Below, one piece after another: positions 15,683 through 26,976 of a stretch of 46,438 nt of DNA. The notes beneath the pieces are model-generated. The model saw nothing but the letters and a program-made list of their open reading frames with translations, made no database searches and was not told where the DNA came from. The stretch is from assembly GCA_030684475.1 (NCBI GenBank), contig JAUXWB010000006.1, positions 1 to 46,438 on the forward strand. Reading direction: 5' to 3'. The DNA is from Reyranella sp. (GTDB taxonomy: Bacteria; Pseudomonadota; Alphaproteobacteria; Reyranellales; Reyranellaceae). The position numbers and the translations under genes are program-made. Within the stretch, counting starts at the first letter, position 1. Every line of letters begins with the position of its first letter.

Positions 15683-16954
15683 ATGCCAGCCGCCAAATCC
15701 GGGGGCGATTCCCGCAATACCCTCTACTGCAGCTTCTGCGGCAAGAGCCAGCATGAGGTCCGAAAGCTCATTGCTGGGCCGACGGTATTCATCTGCGACG
15801 AGTGCGTTGAACTCTGCATGGACATCATCCGTGAGGAGAACAAGACGACCTTGGTCAAATCCAAGGACGGCGTTCCGTCTCCCAAGGAGATTCGTCAGAT
15901 CCTCGATGACTATGTGATCGGCCAGGACCAGGCCAAGCGCATCCTCGCGGTTGCGGTGCACAATCACTACAAGCGGCTAAGCCACGGCGGCAAGGCGAAC
16001 GACGTCGAGATTGCCAAGTCGAACATCATGCTGATCGGCCCGACCGGCTGCGGCAAGACGCTGCTCGCCCAGACGCTGGCGCGGATGCTCGACGTACCGT
16101 TCACCATGGCGGACGCTACGACGCTGACCGAGGCCGGCTATCTCGGCGAGGATGTTGAGAACATCATCCTGACGCTGCTGCAGGCCGCCGATTACAACGT
16201 GGAGCGAGCGCAGCGCGGCATCGTCTACATCGACGAAGTCGACAAGATAAGTCGCAAGTCGGACAACCCTTCGATAACCCGCGACGTGTCGGGCGAGGGT
16301 GTGCAGCAAGCACTGCTGAAGATCATGGAAGGCACCGTAGCCTCCGTGCCACCGCAGGGCGGGCGCAAGCATCCGCAGCAGGAATTCCTGCAGGTCGACA
16401 CGACGAACATCCTGTTCATCTGCGGCGGTGCATTCTCCGGCCTCGACAAGATCATCTCGATGAGGCGCCAAGGTACGTCGATCGGCTTCGGTGCCGAGGT
16501 ACGTGGTCCCGAGGATCGTCGGACCGGCGAGGTCCTGCGAGACCTCGAACCGGAAGATTTGCTCAGGTACGGTTTGATCCCCGAATTCGTCGGCCGTCTG
16601 CCGGTCGTGGCCACTCTGGAGGATCTGGACGAAAGCGCCCTGATCGAGATCCTGACCCGGCCGAAGAATGCGCTGCTGAAGCAGTACCAGCGCCTATTCG
16701 ACATGGAGAGTGTAAAGCTCAAATTTACCGATGATGCCCTGCGGGCGGTCTCCCAGAAGGCGATCCTACGCAAGACCGGCGCACGCGGCCTGCGCTCGAT
16801 CATGGAGACGGTGCTTCTGGACACCATGTACGACCTGCCGTCGCTCAACGGCGTCGAGGAAGTTGTGATCAATCGCGAAGTCATAGAAGGGCGGGCCCAA
16901 CCGCTCTATGTGCACGGTGAGCGCAAAGAGGGCATCGCCGCCGCGCCGGCCTGA
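15683..16954 (+). CDS. clpX: ATP-dependent Clp protease ATP-binding subunit ClpX
   Basis: This 423-residue AAA+ unfoldase pairs with ClpP. The N-terminal zinc-binding domain has Cys16, Cys19, Cys38 and Cys41 (CSFCGK...ICDECVELC). Walker A is GPTGCGKT (119-126) and Walker B is [10 protein letters not shown]. The RKH loop (GGRKHPQ) and the ClpP-docking IGF loop (IGFGAEV) are both present, so it should work as a normal ClpXP partner. The length equals that of the E. coli protein. A GGAGG lies a little far (12 bases) from ATG 15683. In alphaproteobacteria ClpXP degrades cell-cycle and stress regulators; nothing specific is visible here. Confidence 0.98.
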   Translation: MPAAKSGGDSRNTLYCSFCGKSQHEVRKLIAGPTVFICDECVELCMDIIREENKTTLVKSKDGVPSPKEIRQILDDYVIGQDQAKRILAVAVHNHYKRLSHGGKANDVEIAKSNIMLIGPTGCGKTLLAQTLARMLDVPFTMADATTLTEAGYLGEDVENIILTLLQAADYNVERAQRGIVYIDEVDKISRKSDNPSITRDVSGEGVQQALLKIMEGTVASVPPQGGRKHPQQEFLQVDTTNILFICGGAFSGLDKIISMRRQGTSIGFGAEVRGPEDRRTGEVLRDLEPEDLLRYGLIPEFVGRLPVVATLEDLDESALIEILTRPKNALLKQYQRLFDMESVKLKFTDDALRAVSQKAILRKTGARGLRSIMETVLLDTMYDLPSLNGVEEVVINREVIEGRAQPLYVHGERKEGIAAAPA

Positions 16955-17000
16955 GTTTTGCTGCGTCGGTGACATCCGTCGCCGGCAGTCCCTGACGGGC

Positions 17001-17029
17001 CTTGAACAACCCCCTGTTCAGGCCAATCT
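17001..17029 (+). promoter_or_regulatory. Candidate heat-shock-type promoter and inverted repeat upstream of lon
   Basis: CTTGAA (17001-17006) and CCAATCT (17023-17029) are 16 bases apart and loosely resemble RpoH -35 and -10 elements. Within the same stretch TGAACA-ACCCCC-TGTTCA is a perfect 6-bp inverted repeat (17003-17020). lon is commonly heat-induced, so either could be a control site. This is a weak match only. Confidence 0.28.
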
Positions 17030-17127
17030 CTGCTAACGAGTGCGCGTCCATCTGCGCCGCGGTTCGCCCATGGTGGGAGCCACGGCCCGGGGGCGGGTAG
17101 CTCTAACAGCGTACGTTGCGAGGCATC

Positions 17128-19527
17128 ATGAACGCCCCCACTCAAGGAATCGTCTATCCGGTCCTGCCGTTGCGCGACATCGTCGTGTTTCCGGGCATGA
17201 TCGTTCCCCTCTTCGTCGGTCGCGAGAAGAGCGTCAAGGCGCTCGAAGAGGTAATGAAGGACGACAAGCAGATTCTGCTGATCGCCCAAAAGAACGCCAG
17301 CCAGGACGATCCCGGGCCCGAGGACATCTATACGATCGGTACGCTCGGCACGGTGCTGCAGTTGCTCAAGCTGCCCGATGACACCGTCAAGGTGCTGGTC
17401 GAGGGCGGGCGGCGCGTGCGCGTCACCGGCTACACCGACCGCACCGACTTCTTCGAAGCTCGGGCAGTCGAGATGGAAGACGCTGCAGCCGATTCGGCTG
17501 AACTGCAGGCGGCAGCTCGCACGGTGGTTTCTGAATTCGAGAACTACGTGAAGCTGAACAAGAAAGTGCCGCCGGAAGTCGTCGTCTCGATCAACAAGAT
17601 CGAGGAGCCAGCCAAGCTCGCCGACACGATTTCGGCGCACCTGGCGCTTAAGGTCGCCGAGAAGCAGCAGCTGCTCGAGCTCGATTCCGTCTCCAAGCGG
17701 CTGGAGCGGATCCTTGGGCTGATGGAAGGCGAGATCGGTGTGTTGCAGGTCGAGAAGAAGATCCGCAATCGCGTGAAGCGCCAGATGGAGAAGACGCAGC
17801 GCGAGTACTATCTGAACGAGCAGATGAAGGCGATCCAGAAGGAGCTTGGCGAGACCGAGGACGGTCGCGACGAGGTCTCCGAGCTGGAGAAGCGCATCCG
17901 CAAGACGCGCCTGTCCAAGGAAGCGCGCGAGAAGGCCAATGCCGAGCTGAAGAAGCTCCGGACCATGAGCCCGATGTCGGCCGAGGCCACGGTGGTGCGC
18001 AACTACCTCGACTGGCTGCTCTCGATTCCGTGGCGCAAGCCGACCAAGATCATCAAGGACCTGAAGTACGCTGAGGAGATTCTCAACGCCGACCATCACG
18101 GCCTCGAGAAGGTCAAGGAACGCATTCTCGAGTATCTCGCGGTCCAGCAGCGCGTCGACAAGATGAAGGGCCCGATCCTGTGCCTGGTCGGACCGCCGGG
18201 CGTCGGCAAGACCTCGCTCGGCAAGTCGATCGCCAAGGCCACGGGACGCAACTTCGTGCGCATGTCGCTGGGCGGCGTGCGCGACGAGGCCGAGATTCGC
18301 GGCCATCGCCGGACCTACATCGGCTCGCTGCCGGGCAAGGTCGTCCAGAGCATGAAGAAGGCGAAGTCCTCGAATCCACTCTTCCTGCTCGACGAGATTG
18401 ACAAGCTCGGTGCGGATTTCCGCGGCGACCCGTCGTCGGCGCTGCTTGAGGTGCTGGATCCGGAGCAGAACAGCTCGTTCAACGACCATTACCTCGAGGT
18501 CGATTACGACCTGTCGAACGTGATGTTCATCACCACGGCGAACTCGCTCCGCATGGCGCAGCCACTGATGGATCGCATGGAGATCATTCGGCTGGCCGGC
18601 TACACGGAAGACGAAAAGGTTGCGATCGCACGCAAGCACCTGATCCCCAAACAGATCGAGGCGAACGGGTTGCGGGCGGGTGAGATCGACATCCATGATG
18701 ACGCTGTGCGCGATCTCGTGCGCTACTACACACGTGAGGCCGGTGTCCGGAACCTCGAACGCGAGATCGCCAACCTTGCCCGCAAGTCGACCAAGGAAAT
18801 CCTCATGAAGGGGGCGGCCAAGGTCAAGATCGGGCGCAAGAACCTCGACAAGTACGCAGGCGTGCGGCGGTTCCGCTATGGCGAGGCCGAGCTCGAGGAT
18901 CTCGTCGGCATCACGACGGGTCTGGCGTGGACCGAGGTCGGTGGCGAGCTGCTGCAGATCGAGGCCGTGCTGGTTCCGGGCCGCGGTCGCGTGACCGTCA
19001 CTGGCAAGCTGGGCGATGTCATGCAGGAGTCGGTGCAGGCGGCCAACGCCTATGTCCGCTCCCGTGCCGCTGTGTTCGGCATCAAGCACAACATCTTCGA
19101 GAAACGCGACATCCACGTGCACGTGCCGGAAGGTGCAACGCCCAAGGATGGCCCCTCGGCGGGTGTCGGCATGATCACCTCGATCGTCTCGGCCTTGACC
19201 GGCGTGGCGGTCCGAAAGGACGTCGCCATGACCGGCGAGATCAGCCTGCGGGGGCGCGTGCTGCCGATCGGCGGCCTCAAGGAGAAGCTGCTGGCGGCCT
19301 TGCGCGGCGGCCTCAAGACCGTGCTCATCCCCAAGGAAAACGAGCGCGATCTGCCGGAGATTCCCGACAACGTGAAGAAGGGGCTGGAGATCATCCCGGT
19401 TTCGACCGTCGACGAGGTTCTCGCCAAGGCGCTGGTCAAGCCGCTGGTTGCCGTCGAGTGGCCGAACGATCTGGAAGTGGTCGCCGCCAAACCGGCGGAC
19501 GGGCCCGAGGCCATCCGAGCGCACTGA
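17128..19527 (+). CDS. lon: ATP-dependent protease La (Lon)
   Basis: This 799-residue homo-hexameric AAA+ protease degrades misfolded and regulatory proteins. The N-terminal substrate-binding domain starts at [16 protein letters not shown] coiled-coil region runs to about residue 290 ([34 protein letters not shown]). Walker A is GPPGVGKT (355-362) and Walker B is [10 protein letters not shown]. The protease domain has Ser677 ([10 protein letters not shown]) and Lys720 (GGLKEKLL), the catalytic dyad. ATG 17128 has GAGG upstream; TTG 17116 is also in frame. A strong hairpin follows the stop. The length and order (clpX-lon-hupB) are standard. Confidence 0.98.
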   Translation: MNAPTQGIVYPVLPLRDIVVFPGMIVPLFVGREKSVKALEEVMKDDKQILLIAQKNASQDDPGPEDIYTIGTLGTVLQLLKLPDDTVKVLVEGGRRVRVTGYTDRTDFFEARAVEMEDAAADSAELQAAARTVVSEFENYVKLNKKVPPEVVVSINKIEEPAKLADTISAHLALKVAEKQQLLELDSVSKRLERILGLMEGEIGVLQVEKKIRNRVKRQMEKTQREYYLNEQMKAIQKELGETEDGRDEVSELEKRIRKTRLSKEAREKANAELKKLRTMSPMSAEATVVRNYLDWLLSIPWRKPTKIIKDLKYAEEILNADHHGLEKVKERILEYLAVQQRVDKMKGPILCLVGPPGVGKTSLGKSIAKATGRNFVRMSLGGVRDEAEIRGHRRTYIGSLPGKVVQSMKKAKSSNPLFLLDEIDKLGADFRGDPSSALLEVLDPEQNSSFNDHYLEVDYDLSNVMFITTANSLRMAQPLMDRMEIIRLAGYTEDEKVAIARKHLIPKQIEANGLRAGEIDIHDDAVRDLVRYYTREAGVRNLEREIANLARKSTKEILMKGAAKVKIGRKNLDKYAGVRRFRYGEAELEDLVGITTGLAWTEVGGELLQIEAVLVPGRGRVTVTGKLGDVMQESVQAANAYVRSRAAVFGIKHNIFEKRDIHVHVPEGATPKDGPSAGVGMITSIVSALTGVAVRKDVAMTGEISLRGRVLPIGGLKEKLLAALRGGLKTVLIPKENERDLPEIPDNVKKGLEIIPVSTVDEVLAKALVKPLVAVEWPNDLEVVAAKPADGPEAIRAH

Positions 19528-19548
19528 ACGCCCTCCTGAAAACGGCGC

Positions 19549-19584
19549 GAAGCCCCGGAGCGATCCGGGGCTTCATTGTGTTTG
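19549..19584 (+). terminator. Rho-independent terminator of lon
   Basis: An 11-bp perfect stem, GAAGCCCCGGA / TCCGGGGCTTC (19549-19559 with 19564-19574), has a GCGA loop and is followed by ATTGTGTTTG. It begins 21 bp after the lon stop. Confidence 0.88.
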
Positions 19585-19637
19585 GCTCAACTTATGCGCC
19601 TTGTGGGAGGTCGTCCCACAAAATATGGTATTCGACG

Positions 19638-19667
19638 TTGACGCCGTTTTCAGGCCGCCCTTACACT
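19638..19667 (+). promoter_or_regulatory. Candidate sigma-70-type promoter of hupB
   Basis: TTGACG (19638-19643) and TACACT (19662-19667) are separated by 18 bases, close to the housekeeping consensus. They lie between the lon terminator and the HU start, giving a leader of about 25 bases. Confidence 0.55.
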
Positions 19668-19698
19668 TGAGGCTGCCGGACCATGCAGAGGCTCGCCC

Positions 19699-19971
19699 GT
19701 GAACAAGCACGATCTGATCGCCGCCGTCGCCGCTTCCACCAACCTCTCCAAGACGGATGCCGCCAATGCCGTCGATGCCATCCTGACTGTCATCACCAAG
19801 TCCTTGAAGAAGAAGGAGAAGGTCTTGTTGGTTGGCTTCGGCACGTTTCAGGTTTCCAGGCGCAAAGCGGGCGAAGGCCGAAATCCGCAGACCGGCGAAA
19901 AGATCAAGATTGCGGCGGCAAACGTGCCGCGCTTCAAGGCCAGCAAGGCCCTCAAGGACGCGATCAACTAG
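19699..19971 (+). CDS. hupB: DNA-binding protein HU
   Basis: This 90-residue nucleoid protein of the HU/IHF family binds and bends DNA as a dimer. The start MNKHDLIAAVAASTNLSKTDAANAVDAIL is typical. The signature GFGTFQVSRRKAGEGRNPQTGEKIKI covers the DNA-binding beta arms, and the Arg-Asn-Pro tip is present. The C-terminus PRFKASKALKDAIN matches HU-beta-type proteins rather than IHF. The start is GTG 19699 with GAGG seven bases upstream. It has its own promoter candidate after the lon terminator, so it is probably transcribed separately, and it is followed by tRNA-Val. Confidence 0.96.
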   Translation: MNKHDLIAAVAASTNLSKTDAANAVDAILTVITKSLKKKEKVLLVGFGTFQVSRRKAGEGRNPQTGEKIKIAAANVPRFKASKALKDAIN

Positions 19972-20007
19972 CGCAACTTTCAAGCGCTGTGTTAGGACTG
20001 ACGCGGC

Positions 20008-20083
20008 GGGCGATTAGCTCAGTTGGTAGAGCGCTTCTTTTACACGGAAGATGTCGGCGGTTCGAGCCCGTCATCGCCCACCA
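20008..20083 (+). tRNA. tRNA-Val (TAC anticodon)
   Basis: The acceptor stem GGGCGAT pairs with ATCGCCC, A73 and CCA are encoded, and the anticodon stem-loop is CTTCT-TTTACAC-GGAAG with TAC at 20041-20043. The D arm is GCTCAGTTGGTAGAGC and the T arm is CGGTTCGAGCCCG. It starts 36 bp after the hupB stop. Confidence 0.96.
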
Positions 20084-20155
20084 GCGTTTCGCAAGATAGC
20101 TCGGAAAGCGTAGCAATATCGGGCATTTACGCACCTCTTCGCGGGTGCGGTATGC

Positions 20156-20184
20156 TTGACACCCCATAGGTGGTCCTATATCTC
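20156..20184 (+). promoter_or_regulatory. Candidate strong promoter for tRNA-Asp and possibly nuoA-N
   Basis: A perfect -35 hexamer TTGACA (20156-20161) is followed by TATATC at 15 bases or TATCTC at 17 bases. Transcription would begin about 15 bases before tRNA-Asp. No terminator is visible between tRNA-Asp and nuoA, so it may also feed the complex I operon. Confidence 0.55.
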
Positions 20185-20206
20185 TCGCGCGCCGTTTGGG
20201 GCTACT

Positions 20207-20283
<77 letters not shown>

Positions 20284-20328
20284 GCCCAAACACTGGCAGC
20301 CCACAAAAACGGGGCGCAAGGGGTGGCG

Positions 20329-20694
20329 ATGGAAGAGCTTCTTAGGGAATACCTTCCGATCCTGATCTTCCTCGGCCTAGCTTTTGGCCTTACGAGCGCA
20401 ATGCTTGGCGGGTCGTATTTGATCGCCCGCCAGAATCCCAATTCCGAAAAGCTTTCGCCGTTCGAGTGCGGGTTCGCACCGTTCGACGATGCGCGCGGCA
20501 AATTCGACGTGCGCTTCTACCTGGTCGCCATTCTGTTCATCATCTTTGATCTCGAAGTGGCGTTCCTTTTCCCGTGGGCAGTGACGCTGGGTGACATCGG
20601 CCTGTTCGGCTTCTGGTCGATGATGCTGTTTCTGGGTGTCCTCACGATCGGGTTCATCTACGAGTGGCGCAAGGGAGCCCTGGAATGGGAGTAG
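20329..20694 (+). CDS. nuoA: NADH-quinone oxidoreductase subunit A
   Basis: This 121-residue membrane subunit of complex I has three transmembrane helices (about 8-30, 63-84, 91-113). The conserved loop [45 protein letters not shown] contains the Cys that gates at the quinone-site interface. ATG 20329 follows AAGGGG at the right distance; a GTG two codons earlier is a poorer start. It is the first gene of the nuo operon, 45 bp after tRNA-Asp, and its last codons overlap nuoB by 10 bp. Confidence 0.96.
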   Translation: MEELLREYLPILIFLGLAFGLTSAMLGGSYLIARQNPNSEKLSPFECGFAPFDDARGKFDVRFYLVAILFIIFDLEVAFLFPWAVTLGDIGLFGFWSMMLFLGVLTIGFIYEWRKGALEWE

Positions 20695-21218
20695 TCACCC
20701 CAGCCAAGCCGAATACCGCTGCTGAGGCGGCGTTGTCGCGGGCCTTGAACGACGAACTGGCTGACAAGGGCTTCGTCGTGGCGCAGCTCGACAAGCTGAT
20801 CACCTGGGCGCGCACTGGCTCGATGTGGGGCCTGACCTTCGGTCTGGCCTGCTGCGGCGTGGAAATGATCCATGCCTGGATGAGCCGATACGACCTCGAC
20901 CGCTTCGGCTTCGCGCCGATGCCGAGCCCTCGGTCGGCCGATGTGATGATCGTGGCCGGTACGCTGACCAACAAGATGGCGCCGGCGCTGCGCAAGGTCT
21001 ACGACCAGATGGCCGAGCCGCGCTACGTTATTTCGATGGGCTCCTGCGCCAACGGCGGCGGCTACTATCACTACAGCTACTCCGTCGTGCGCGGCTGCGA
21101 CCGCATTGTTCCGGTCGATATCTACGTCCCCGGTTGCCCGCCGACCGCCGAGGCCTTGCTGTACGGCATCCTGCAGCTCCAGAAGAAGATCCGTCGCACC
21201 GGAACGCTGGTGCGCTGA
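20685..21218 (+). CDS. nuoB: NADH-quinone oxidoreductase subunit B
   Basis: This 177-residue peripheral-arm subunit carries the terminal [4Fe-4S] cluster N2, which passes electrons to quinone. The four ligands are Cys56 and Cys57 (LACCGVEM), Cys121 (GSCANGGG) and Cys151 ([10 protein letters not shown]). The unusual adjacent cysteines are characteristic of the family. The start ATG lies inside the nuoA end (GAATGGGAGTAG), with GGGAG upstream. The stop overlaps the nuoC start by one base. Confidence 0.97.
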   Translation: MGVVTPAKPNTAAEAALSRALNDELADKGFVVAQLDKLITWARTGSMWGLTFGLACCGVEMIHAWMSRYDLDRFGFAPMPSPRSADVMIVAGTLTNKMAPALRKVYDQMAEPRYVISMGSCANGGGYYHYSYSVVRGCDRIVPVDIYVPGCPPTAEALLYGILQLQKKIRRTGTLVR

Positions 21219-21835
21219 TGGACCAGCCGCTGAAGGAACTCGGCGACCATATCGTCCAGGCAAGCGCGGGCGCGGTGACGGCCAGCGATGTTCGCCTCGG
21301 CGAATTGATGTTGGAGTGTGCGCCCGACAATCTGATCGCGCTGCTCGCGTTCCTGCGCGACGATCCGAAGTGCCTGTTCAAGCAGCTCATCGATATTTGC
21401 GGCGTCGACTGGCCGGAACGTGAGAAGCGCTTTGACGTCGTCTACAATCTGCTCAGCCTGAAAAACAACCAGCGAATCCGCATCAAGGTCGCGACCGACG
21501 AATCGACGCCCGTGCCGTCGGCCGTGTCGGTGTACAGCTCCGCCGGCTGGTTCGAACGCGAGAGCTACGATCTCTACGGCGTGTGGTTTTCGGACCATCC
21601 GGATCTTCGGCGGATTCTCACCGACTACGGTTTCGAAGGCCATCCGCTCCGCAAGGACTTCCCGCTCACCGGTTTCGTCGAGCTGCGCTGGGACGATATC
21701 CAGAAGCGTGTGGTCTACGAGCCCGTGAAGCTCGCGCAGGAATTCCGCCGTTTCGACTTCCTCAGCCCGTGGGAAGGCGCGCAGCAGGTATTGCCGGGCG
21801 ACGAGAAGGCCCAGGAGAAGGGCAAGACGAGCTGA
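21218..21835 (+). CDS. nuoC: NADH-quinone oxidoreductase subunit C
   Basis: This 205-residue hydrophilic subunit (30 kDa type) sits in the complex I peripheral arm next to NuoD and supports the N2/quinone region. It has no cofactor. Recognisable blocks are [60 protein letters not shown] and [24 protein letters not shown]. It is separate from nuoD, as in most alphaproteobacteria and unlike the fused nuoCD of E. coli. Its start overlaps the nuoB stop (TGATG). nuoD begins one base after its stop. Confidence 0.97.
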   Translation: MDQPLKELGDHIVQASAGAVTASDVRLGELMLECAPDNLIALLAFLRDDPKCLFKQLIDICGVDWPEREKRFDVVYNLLSLKNNQRIRIKVATDESTPVPSAVSVYSSAGWFERESYDLYGVWFSDHPDLRRILTDYGFEGHPLRKDFPLTGFVELRWDDIQKRVVYEPVKLAQEFRRFDFLSPWEGAQQVLPGDEKAQEKGKTS

Positions 21836-21836
21836 C

Positions 21837-23021
21837 ATGTCCGACGTCGAGATCAAGACCCTGACGATGAATTTCGGGCCGCAGCACCCGGCGGCCCACG
21901 GCGTGCTGCGCCTGGTCGTCGAGATGGACGGCGAGATCGTCGAGCGCTGCGATCCCCATATCGGTCTGCTGCACCGCGGCACCGAAAAGCTGATCGAGTA
22001 CAAGAGCTACCTGCAGGCGGTGCCGTATTTCGACCGGCTCGACTACGTGTCGCCGATGAACCAGGAACACGCCTATGCGCTGGCGGTCGAGAAGCTGCTG
22101 GGCATCACCGCGCCGGAGCGCGGCCAGTACATCCGCGTGCTGTTCTCCGAGATCACCCGCATCTTGAACCATCTGCTGAACGTCACGACCTTCGCCATGG
22201 ACACCGGTGCGCTGACGCCGCCGCTGTGGGGCTTCGAGCAGCGCGAGCTGCTGATGGAATATTACGAGCAGGTGAGCGGTTCGCGCATGCATGCGGCCTA
22301 TTTCCGGCCGGGCGGCGTTCACCAGGATCTGCCCGACGGCATCCTCGATTCGATGGACGGCTGGATCAAGCAGTTCATCCCGGTCCTCAAGGACATCGAA
22401 AAGCTGCTGAACGACAATCGCATCTTCCGCCAGCGCACCGTCGACATCGGCGTCGTGTCGGCCGCGCAGGCACTCGACTGGGGCTTCTCCGGGCCGCTGA
22501 TCCGCGCGTCCGGCATCCCGTGGGATCTGCGCAAGTCACAGCCCTACGACGTCTACGACCGCATGGATTTCGACATCCCGCTCGGCAAGACCGGTGATTG
22601 CTTCGCGCGTTACCTGGTGCGCATCGAGGAGATGTACCAGAGCGTCCGCATCATGGAGCAATGCATCGTGGCCTTGCGTAAGGTGGGCGGCCCGGTTCGC
22701 GTCGACGACCGCAAGCTGTCGCCACCGCGTCGCAGCGAGATGAAGGGCTCGATGGAGGCGCTGATCCATCACTTCAAGCTCTATACCGAAGGCTACAAGG
22801 TGCCGGCCGGCGAGACCTATACGGCGGTCGAGGCGCCGAAGGGTGAGTTCGGCGTCTATCTCGTATCCGACGGCACCAATAAACCTTATCGCTGCAAGAT
22901 CCGGGCGCCGGGATTTCCGCATCTGCAGGCGCTCGAGATGATGACGAAGGGTCACCAGCTCGCCGACATGTCGGCGAACATCGGCTCACTCGACATCGTG
23001 TTCGGCGAGATCGACCGCTAG
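21837..23021 (+). CDS. nuoD: NADH-quinone oxidoreductase subunit D
   Basis: This 394-residue 49 kDa-type subunit forms, with NuoB, the quinone-binding pocket. Family blocks include the N-terminal [19 protein letters not shown] (quinone-site His region), [37 protein letters not shown] and [25 protein letters not shown]. The C-terminal [13 protein letters not shown], with its Arg at the end, is also typical. It is related to [NiFe]-hydrogenase large subunits but lacks their metal cysteines. The length is normal and it is complete. Confidence 0.97.
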   Translation: MSDVEIKTLTMNFGPQHPAAHGVLRLVVEMDGEIVERCDPHIGLLHRGTEKLIEYKSYLQAVPYFDRLDYVSPMNQEHAYALAVEKLLGITAPERGQYIRVLFSEITRILNHLLNVTTFAMDTGALTPPLWGFEQRELLMEYYEQVSGSRMHAAYFRPGGVHQDLPDGILDSMDGWIKQFIPVLKDIEKLLNDNRIFRQRTVDIGVVSAAQALDWGFSGPLIRASGIPWDLRKSQPYDVYDRMDFDIPLGKTGDCFARYLVRIEEMYQSVRIMEQCIVALRKVGGPVRVDDRKLSPPRRSEMKGSMEALIHHFKLYTEGYKVPAGETYTAVEAPKGEFGVYLVSDGTNKPYRCKIRAPGFPHLQALEMMTKGHQLADMSANIGSLDIVFGEIDR

Positions 23022-23032
23022 GAGACGATGAG

Positions 23033-23614
23033 ATGGCGATGATCACCGCCGATCCCAAGGATGTGCCGCACATCGGGCACTTTGCCTTCACGCCGGAAAC
23101 CCTGGCCAAGGCGAAGGCGTTGATGGCGAACTATCCGCCGGGCCGGCAGGCCAGCGCGGTGATCGGCGTGCTCGACCTTGCGCAGCGTCAGCAGGGCTGG
23201 TTGCCGCGGGTGGCGATGGATGAAGTGGCCAAGCTTCTCGATATGGCGCCGATCCGGGTCTACGAGATCGCGACTTTCTACACGATGTTCCAGCTCAAGC
23301 CGCGCGGGAAGTACCTGCTGCAGGTCTGCACCACGACGCCGTGCTGGCTGCGCGGCTCGGAGGCGGTGATGAAGGCCTGTCAGCATGCCGCCGACGGAGA
23401 AATCTTCAGCGTCCAGGAGGTCGAGTGCCTGGGCGGCTGCGTGAATGCGCCGGTCGTGCAGATCAACGACGATTTCTACGAGGATCTCGACGAGACCTCG
23501 ATCACGAAGGTGCTGGATGCATTCCGCCGCGGCGAGATGCCGAAGCCGGGACCGCAGGTCGACCGGCAGACATCGGCGCCGGTCGGCGGCGCCACGACGC
23601 TGAAGGGCGAGTAG
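23033..23614 (+). CDS. nuoE: NADH-quinone oxidoreductase subunit E
   Basis: This 193-residue thioredoxin-like subunit (24 kDa type) carries the [2Fe-2S] cluster N1a. The ligands are Cys99 and Cys104 (VCTTTPC) and Cys132 and Cys136 (ECLGGC). The N-terminal helical part is [42 protein letters not shown]. It works beside NuoF in the NADH dehydrogenase module. The C-terminal 25 residues (Pro/Gln/Gly-rich) go beyond the conserved fold and look flexible. nuoF follows after 4 bp. Confidence 0.96.
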   Translation: MAMITADPKDVPHIGHFAFTPETLAKAKALMANYPPGRQASAVIGVLDLAQRQQGWLPRVAMDEVAKLLDMAPIRVYEIATFYTMFQLKPRGKYLLQVCTTTPCWLRGSEAVMKACQHAADGEIFSVQEVECLGGCVNAPVVQINDDFYEDLDETSITKVLDAFRRGEMPKPGPQVDRQTSAPVGGATTLKGE

Positions 23615-23618
23615 GGCG

Positions 23619-24902
<1,284 letters not shown>

Positions 24903-24921
24903 GCGGGGCAGGGAGCACGCA

Positions 24922-26973
24922 ATGCCCAAGGTGAAGATCGATGGCGTCGAGATCGAGGTGCCAGCCGGCATCACGGTCCTGCAGGCCTGTGAACTGGCGG
25001 GCGTCGAGATCCCGCGCTTCTGCTACCATGAGCGGCTGTCGATCGCCGGCAATTGCCGCATGTGCCTGGTCGAGGTGAAGCCGGGGCCGCCCAAGCCGCA
25101 GGCAAGCTGCGCGCTGCCTGTTGCCGACAAGCAGGAGATCTTCACCCAGACGCCGACAGTCAAGAAGGCGCGCAACGGCGTGAGGGAATTCCTGCTGATC
25201 AACCACCCGCTCGATTGCCCGATCTGCGACCAGGGTGGCGAATGCGACCTGCAGGATCAAGCGATGGGTTACGGCTTCGATCGCAGTCGCTTCCACGAGA
25301 ACAAGCGCGCGGTGCCGGACAAGAATCTGGGGCCGCTGGTCAAGACGTCGATGAACCGCTGCATCCACTGCACGCGTTGCATCCGCTTCGCCACCGAGGT
25401 CGCGGGCGTCGAAGAGCTGGGTGCCACGGGCCGCGGCGAGAGCATGGAAGTCACGACTTACGTCGAGCATGCGCTCAGCACCGAGCTCTCGGGCAACCTG
25501 GTCGATCTCTGTCCGGTGGGCGCACTGACGTCCAAGCCCTACGCCTTCGAGGCGCGGTCATGGGAGCTCAGCAAGACCGAGTCGGTCGACGTGATGGACG
25601 GCCTCGGCTCGAACATCCGGGTCGACACGCGTGGTGCCCAGGTCATGCGCGTGTTGCCGCGGCTAAACGACGACGTGAATGAGGAATGGATCTCGGACAA
25701 GACCCGCCACGCCCTCGACGGCTTGCGTCACCAGCGCCTGGATCGGCCCTATGTGCGGCGCGGCGGCAAGCTGGCTGAAGCGACTTGGGACCAGGCATTC
25801 GCCGCGATCGAGGCCAAGCTGAAGGATCTCGACGGCAACAAGGTGGCGGCGATCATCGGCGACCAATGTGACGCCGAATCCATGGTGGCACTCAAGGATT
25901 TGATGACAGCGCTTGGATCACCCAACATCGATTGCCGCCAGGATGGCGCCAAGCTCGATGCCGGACCGCGTGGCAGCTACATCTTCAACCCCGGTGTCCA
26001 CGGCATCGACTCGGCTGACGCGATCCTGCTGATCGGGACTAACCCACGGTGGGAATCGCCGGTCCTGAACGCGCGGCTGCGTAAGCGCTACCTGTCGGGC
26101 CACTGTGCCATCGGCAGTGTCGGCCCCGCAGTCGACCTCACCTACCCGGTCGAACGGCTCGGTGCCGGGCCCGCGACGCTACGCGAACTCGTCGAGGGCA
26201 AGCTCGGCTTCTTCGAGAAGCTGAAAGCTGCGAAGCATCCGCTGATCGTCGTCGGTATGGGCGCGCTGAAGCGCGAGGACGGCGCGGCCGTCTTGGCGCT
26301 GGCGCGCGATTTTGCCGAGAAGCTGAACGCCGTCCGTGCCGACTGGAACGGCTTTGCCGTGCTCCACACGACCGCCGCGCGCGTTGGTGGTCTCGATCTT
26401 GGGTTGGTGCCGGGCGAGGGCGGTCGCGACGTCGAGGGCATCCTGGCCGGTTGCGAGAAGCGCGAGATCGAGCTGGTTTATCTCCTGGCGGCCGACGAGA
26501 TCGACACCAAGCGGCTTGGCAAGGCGTTCGTGGTCTATCAGGGACACCATGGCGATGCTGGCGCGCACCGGGCCGACGTCATCCTGCCTGGGGCTGCCTA
26601 CACCGAGAAGCCCGGAACTTATGTGAATACCGAAGGCCGTGTGCAGATCGGCCAGCGGGCTGGCTACCCGCCGGGCGACGCCCGTGAGGACTGGGCGATC
26701 CTGCGCGCCCTCTCGGAGCGGCTGGGCAAGACCTTGCCTTACGATACGCTCGACCAGGTGCGCACCCGCCTTGTCACGGTGAACAAGAGTTTCTCGGCTC
26801 TCGACCAGCAGGCGGCCGGTTCTTGGGGGGCCTTTGGCCAGGAAGGCACGCTGTCCGATGCGCCGTTCGTCTCGCCCATCGCCAACTTCTACATGACCTG
26901 TCCGATCAGCCGGGCATCCAAGACGATGGCGGAGTGCATGGCCTCGCGGGCCCAACTCATGGCGGCGGAGTAA
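24922..26973 (+). CDS. nuoG: NADH-quinone oxidoreductase subunit G
   Basis: This 683-residue 75 kDa-type subunit carries iron-sulfur clusters linking NuoF to the rest of the arm. Cys34, Cys45, Cys48 and Cys63 (FCYHERLSIAGNCRMC...ASC) bind the [2Fe-2S] N1b. The HPLDCPICDQGGECDLQD block binds N5, with a His ligand. NRCIHCTRCIRF with LCPVGALTSKPY binds N4. The length fits the alphaproteobacterial form, which is shorter than the E. coli protein and lacks its extra N7 region. The C-terminal molybdopterin-enzyme-like part is a degenerate, non-catalytic domain, as is normal for the family. Confidence 0.97.
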   Translation: MPKVKIDGVEIEVPAGITVLQACELAGVEIPRFCYHERLSIAGNCRMCLVEVKPGPPKPQASCALPVADKQEIFTQTPTVKKARNGVREFLLINHPLDCPICDQGGECDLQDQAMGYGFDRSRFHENKRAVPDKNLGPLVKTSMNRCIHCTRCIRFATEVAGVEELGATGRGESMEVTTYVEHALSTELSGNLVDLCPVGALTSKPYAFEARSWELSKTESVDVMDGLGSNIRVDTRGAQVMRVLPRLNDDVNEEWISDKTRHALDGLRHQRLDRPYVRRGGKLAEATWDQAFAAIEAKLKDLDGNKVAAIIGDQCDAESMVALKDLMTALGSPNIDCRQDGAKLDAGPRGSYIFNPGVHGIDSADAILLIGTNPRWESPVLNARLRKRYLSGHCAIGSVGPAVDLTYPVERLGAGPATLRELVEGKLGFFEKLKAAKHPLIVVGMGALKREDGAAVLALARDFAEKLNAVRADWNGFAVLHTTAARVGGLDLGLVPGEGGRDVEGILAGCEKREIELVYLLAADEIDTKRLGKAFVVYQGHHGDAGAHRADVILPGAAYTEKPGTYVNTEGRVQIGQRAGYPPGDAREDWAILRALSERLGKTLPYDTLDQVRTRLVTVNKSFSALDQQAAGSWGAFGQEGTLSDAPFVSPIANFYMTCPISRASKTMAECMASRAQLMAAE

Positions 26974-26976
26974 GGC

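Noticed and set aside
17003..17020. LexA-type SOS box before lon
   Set aside because: The alphaproteobacterial LexA site is a direct GTTC-N7-GTTC repeat; this is an inverted TGAACA/TGTTCA and lon is not an SOS gene.
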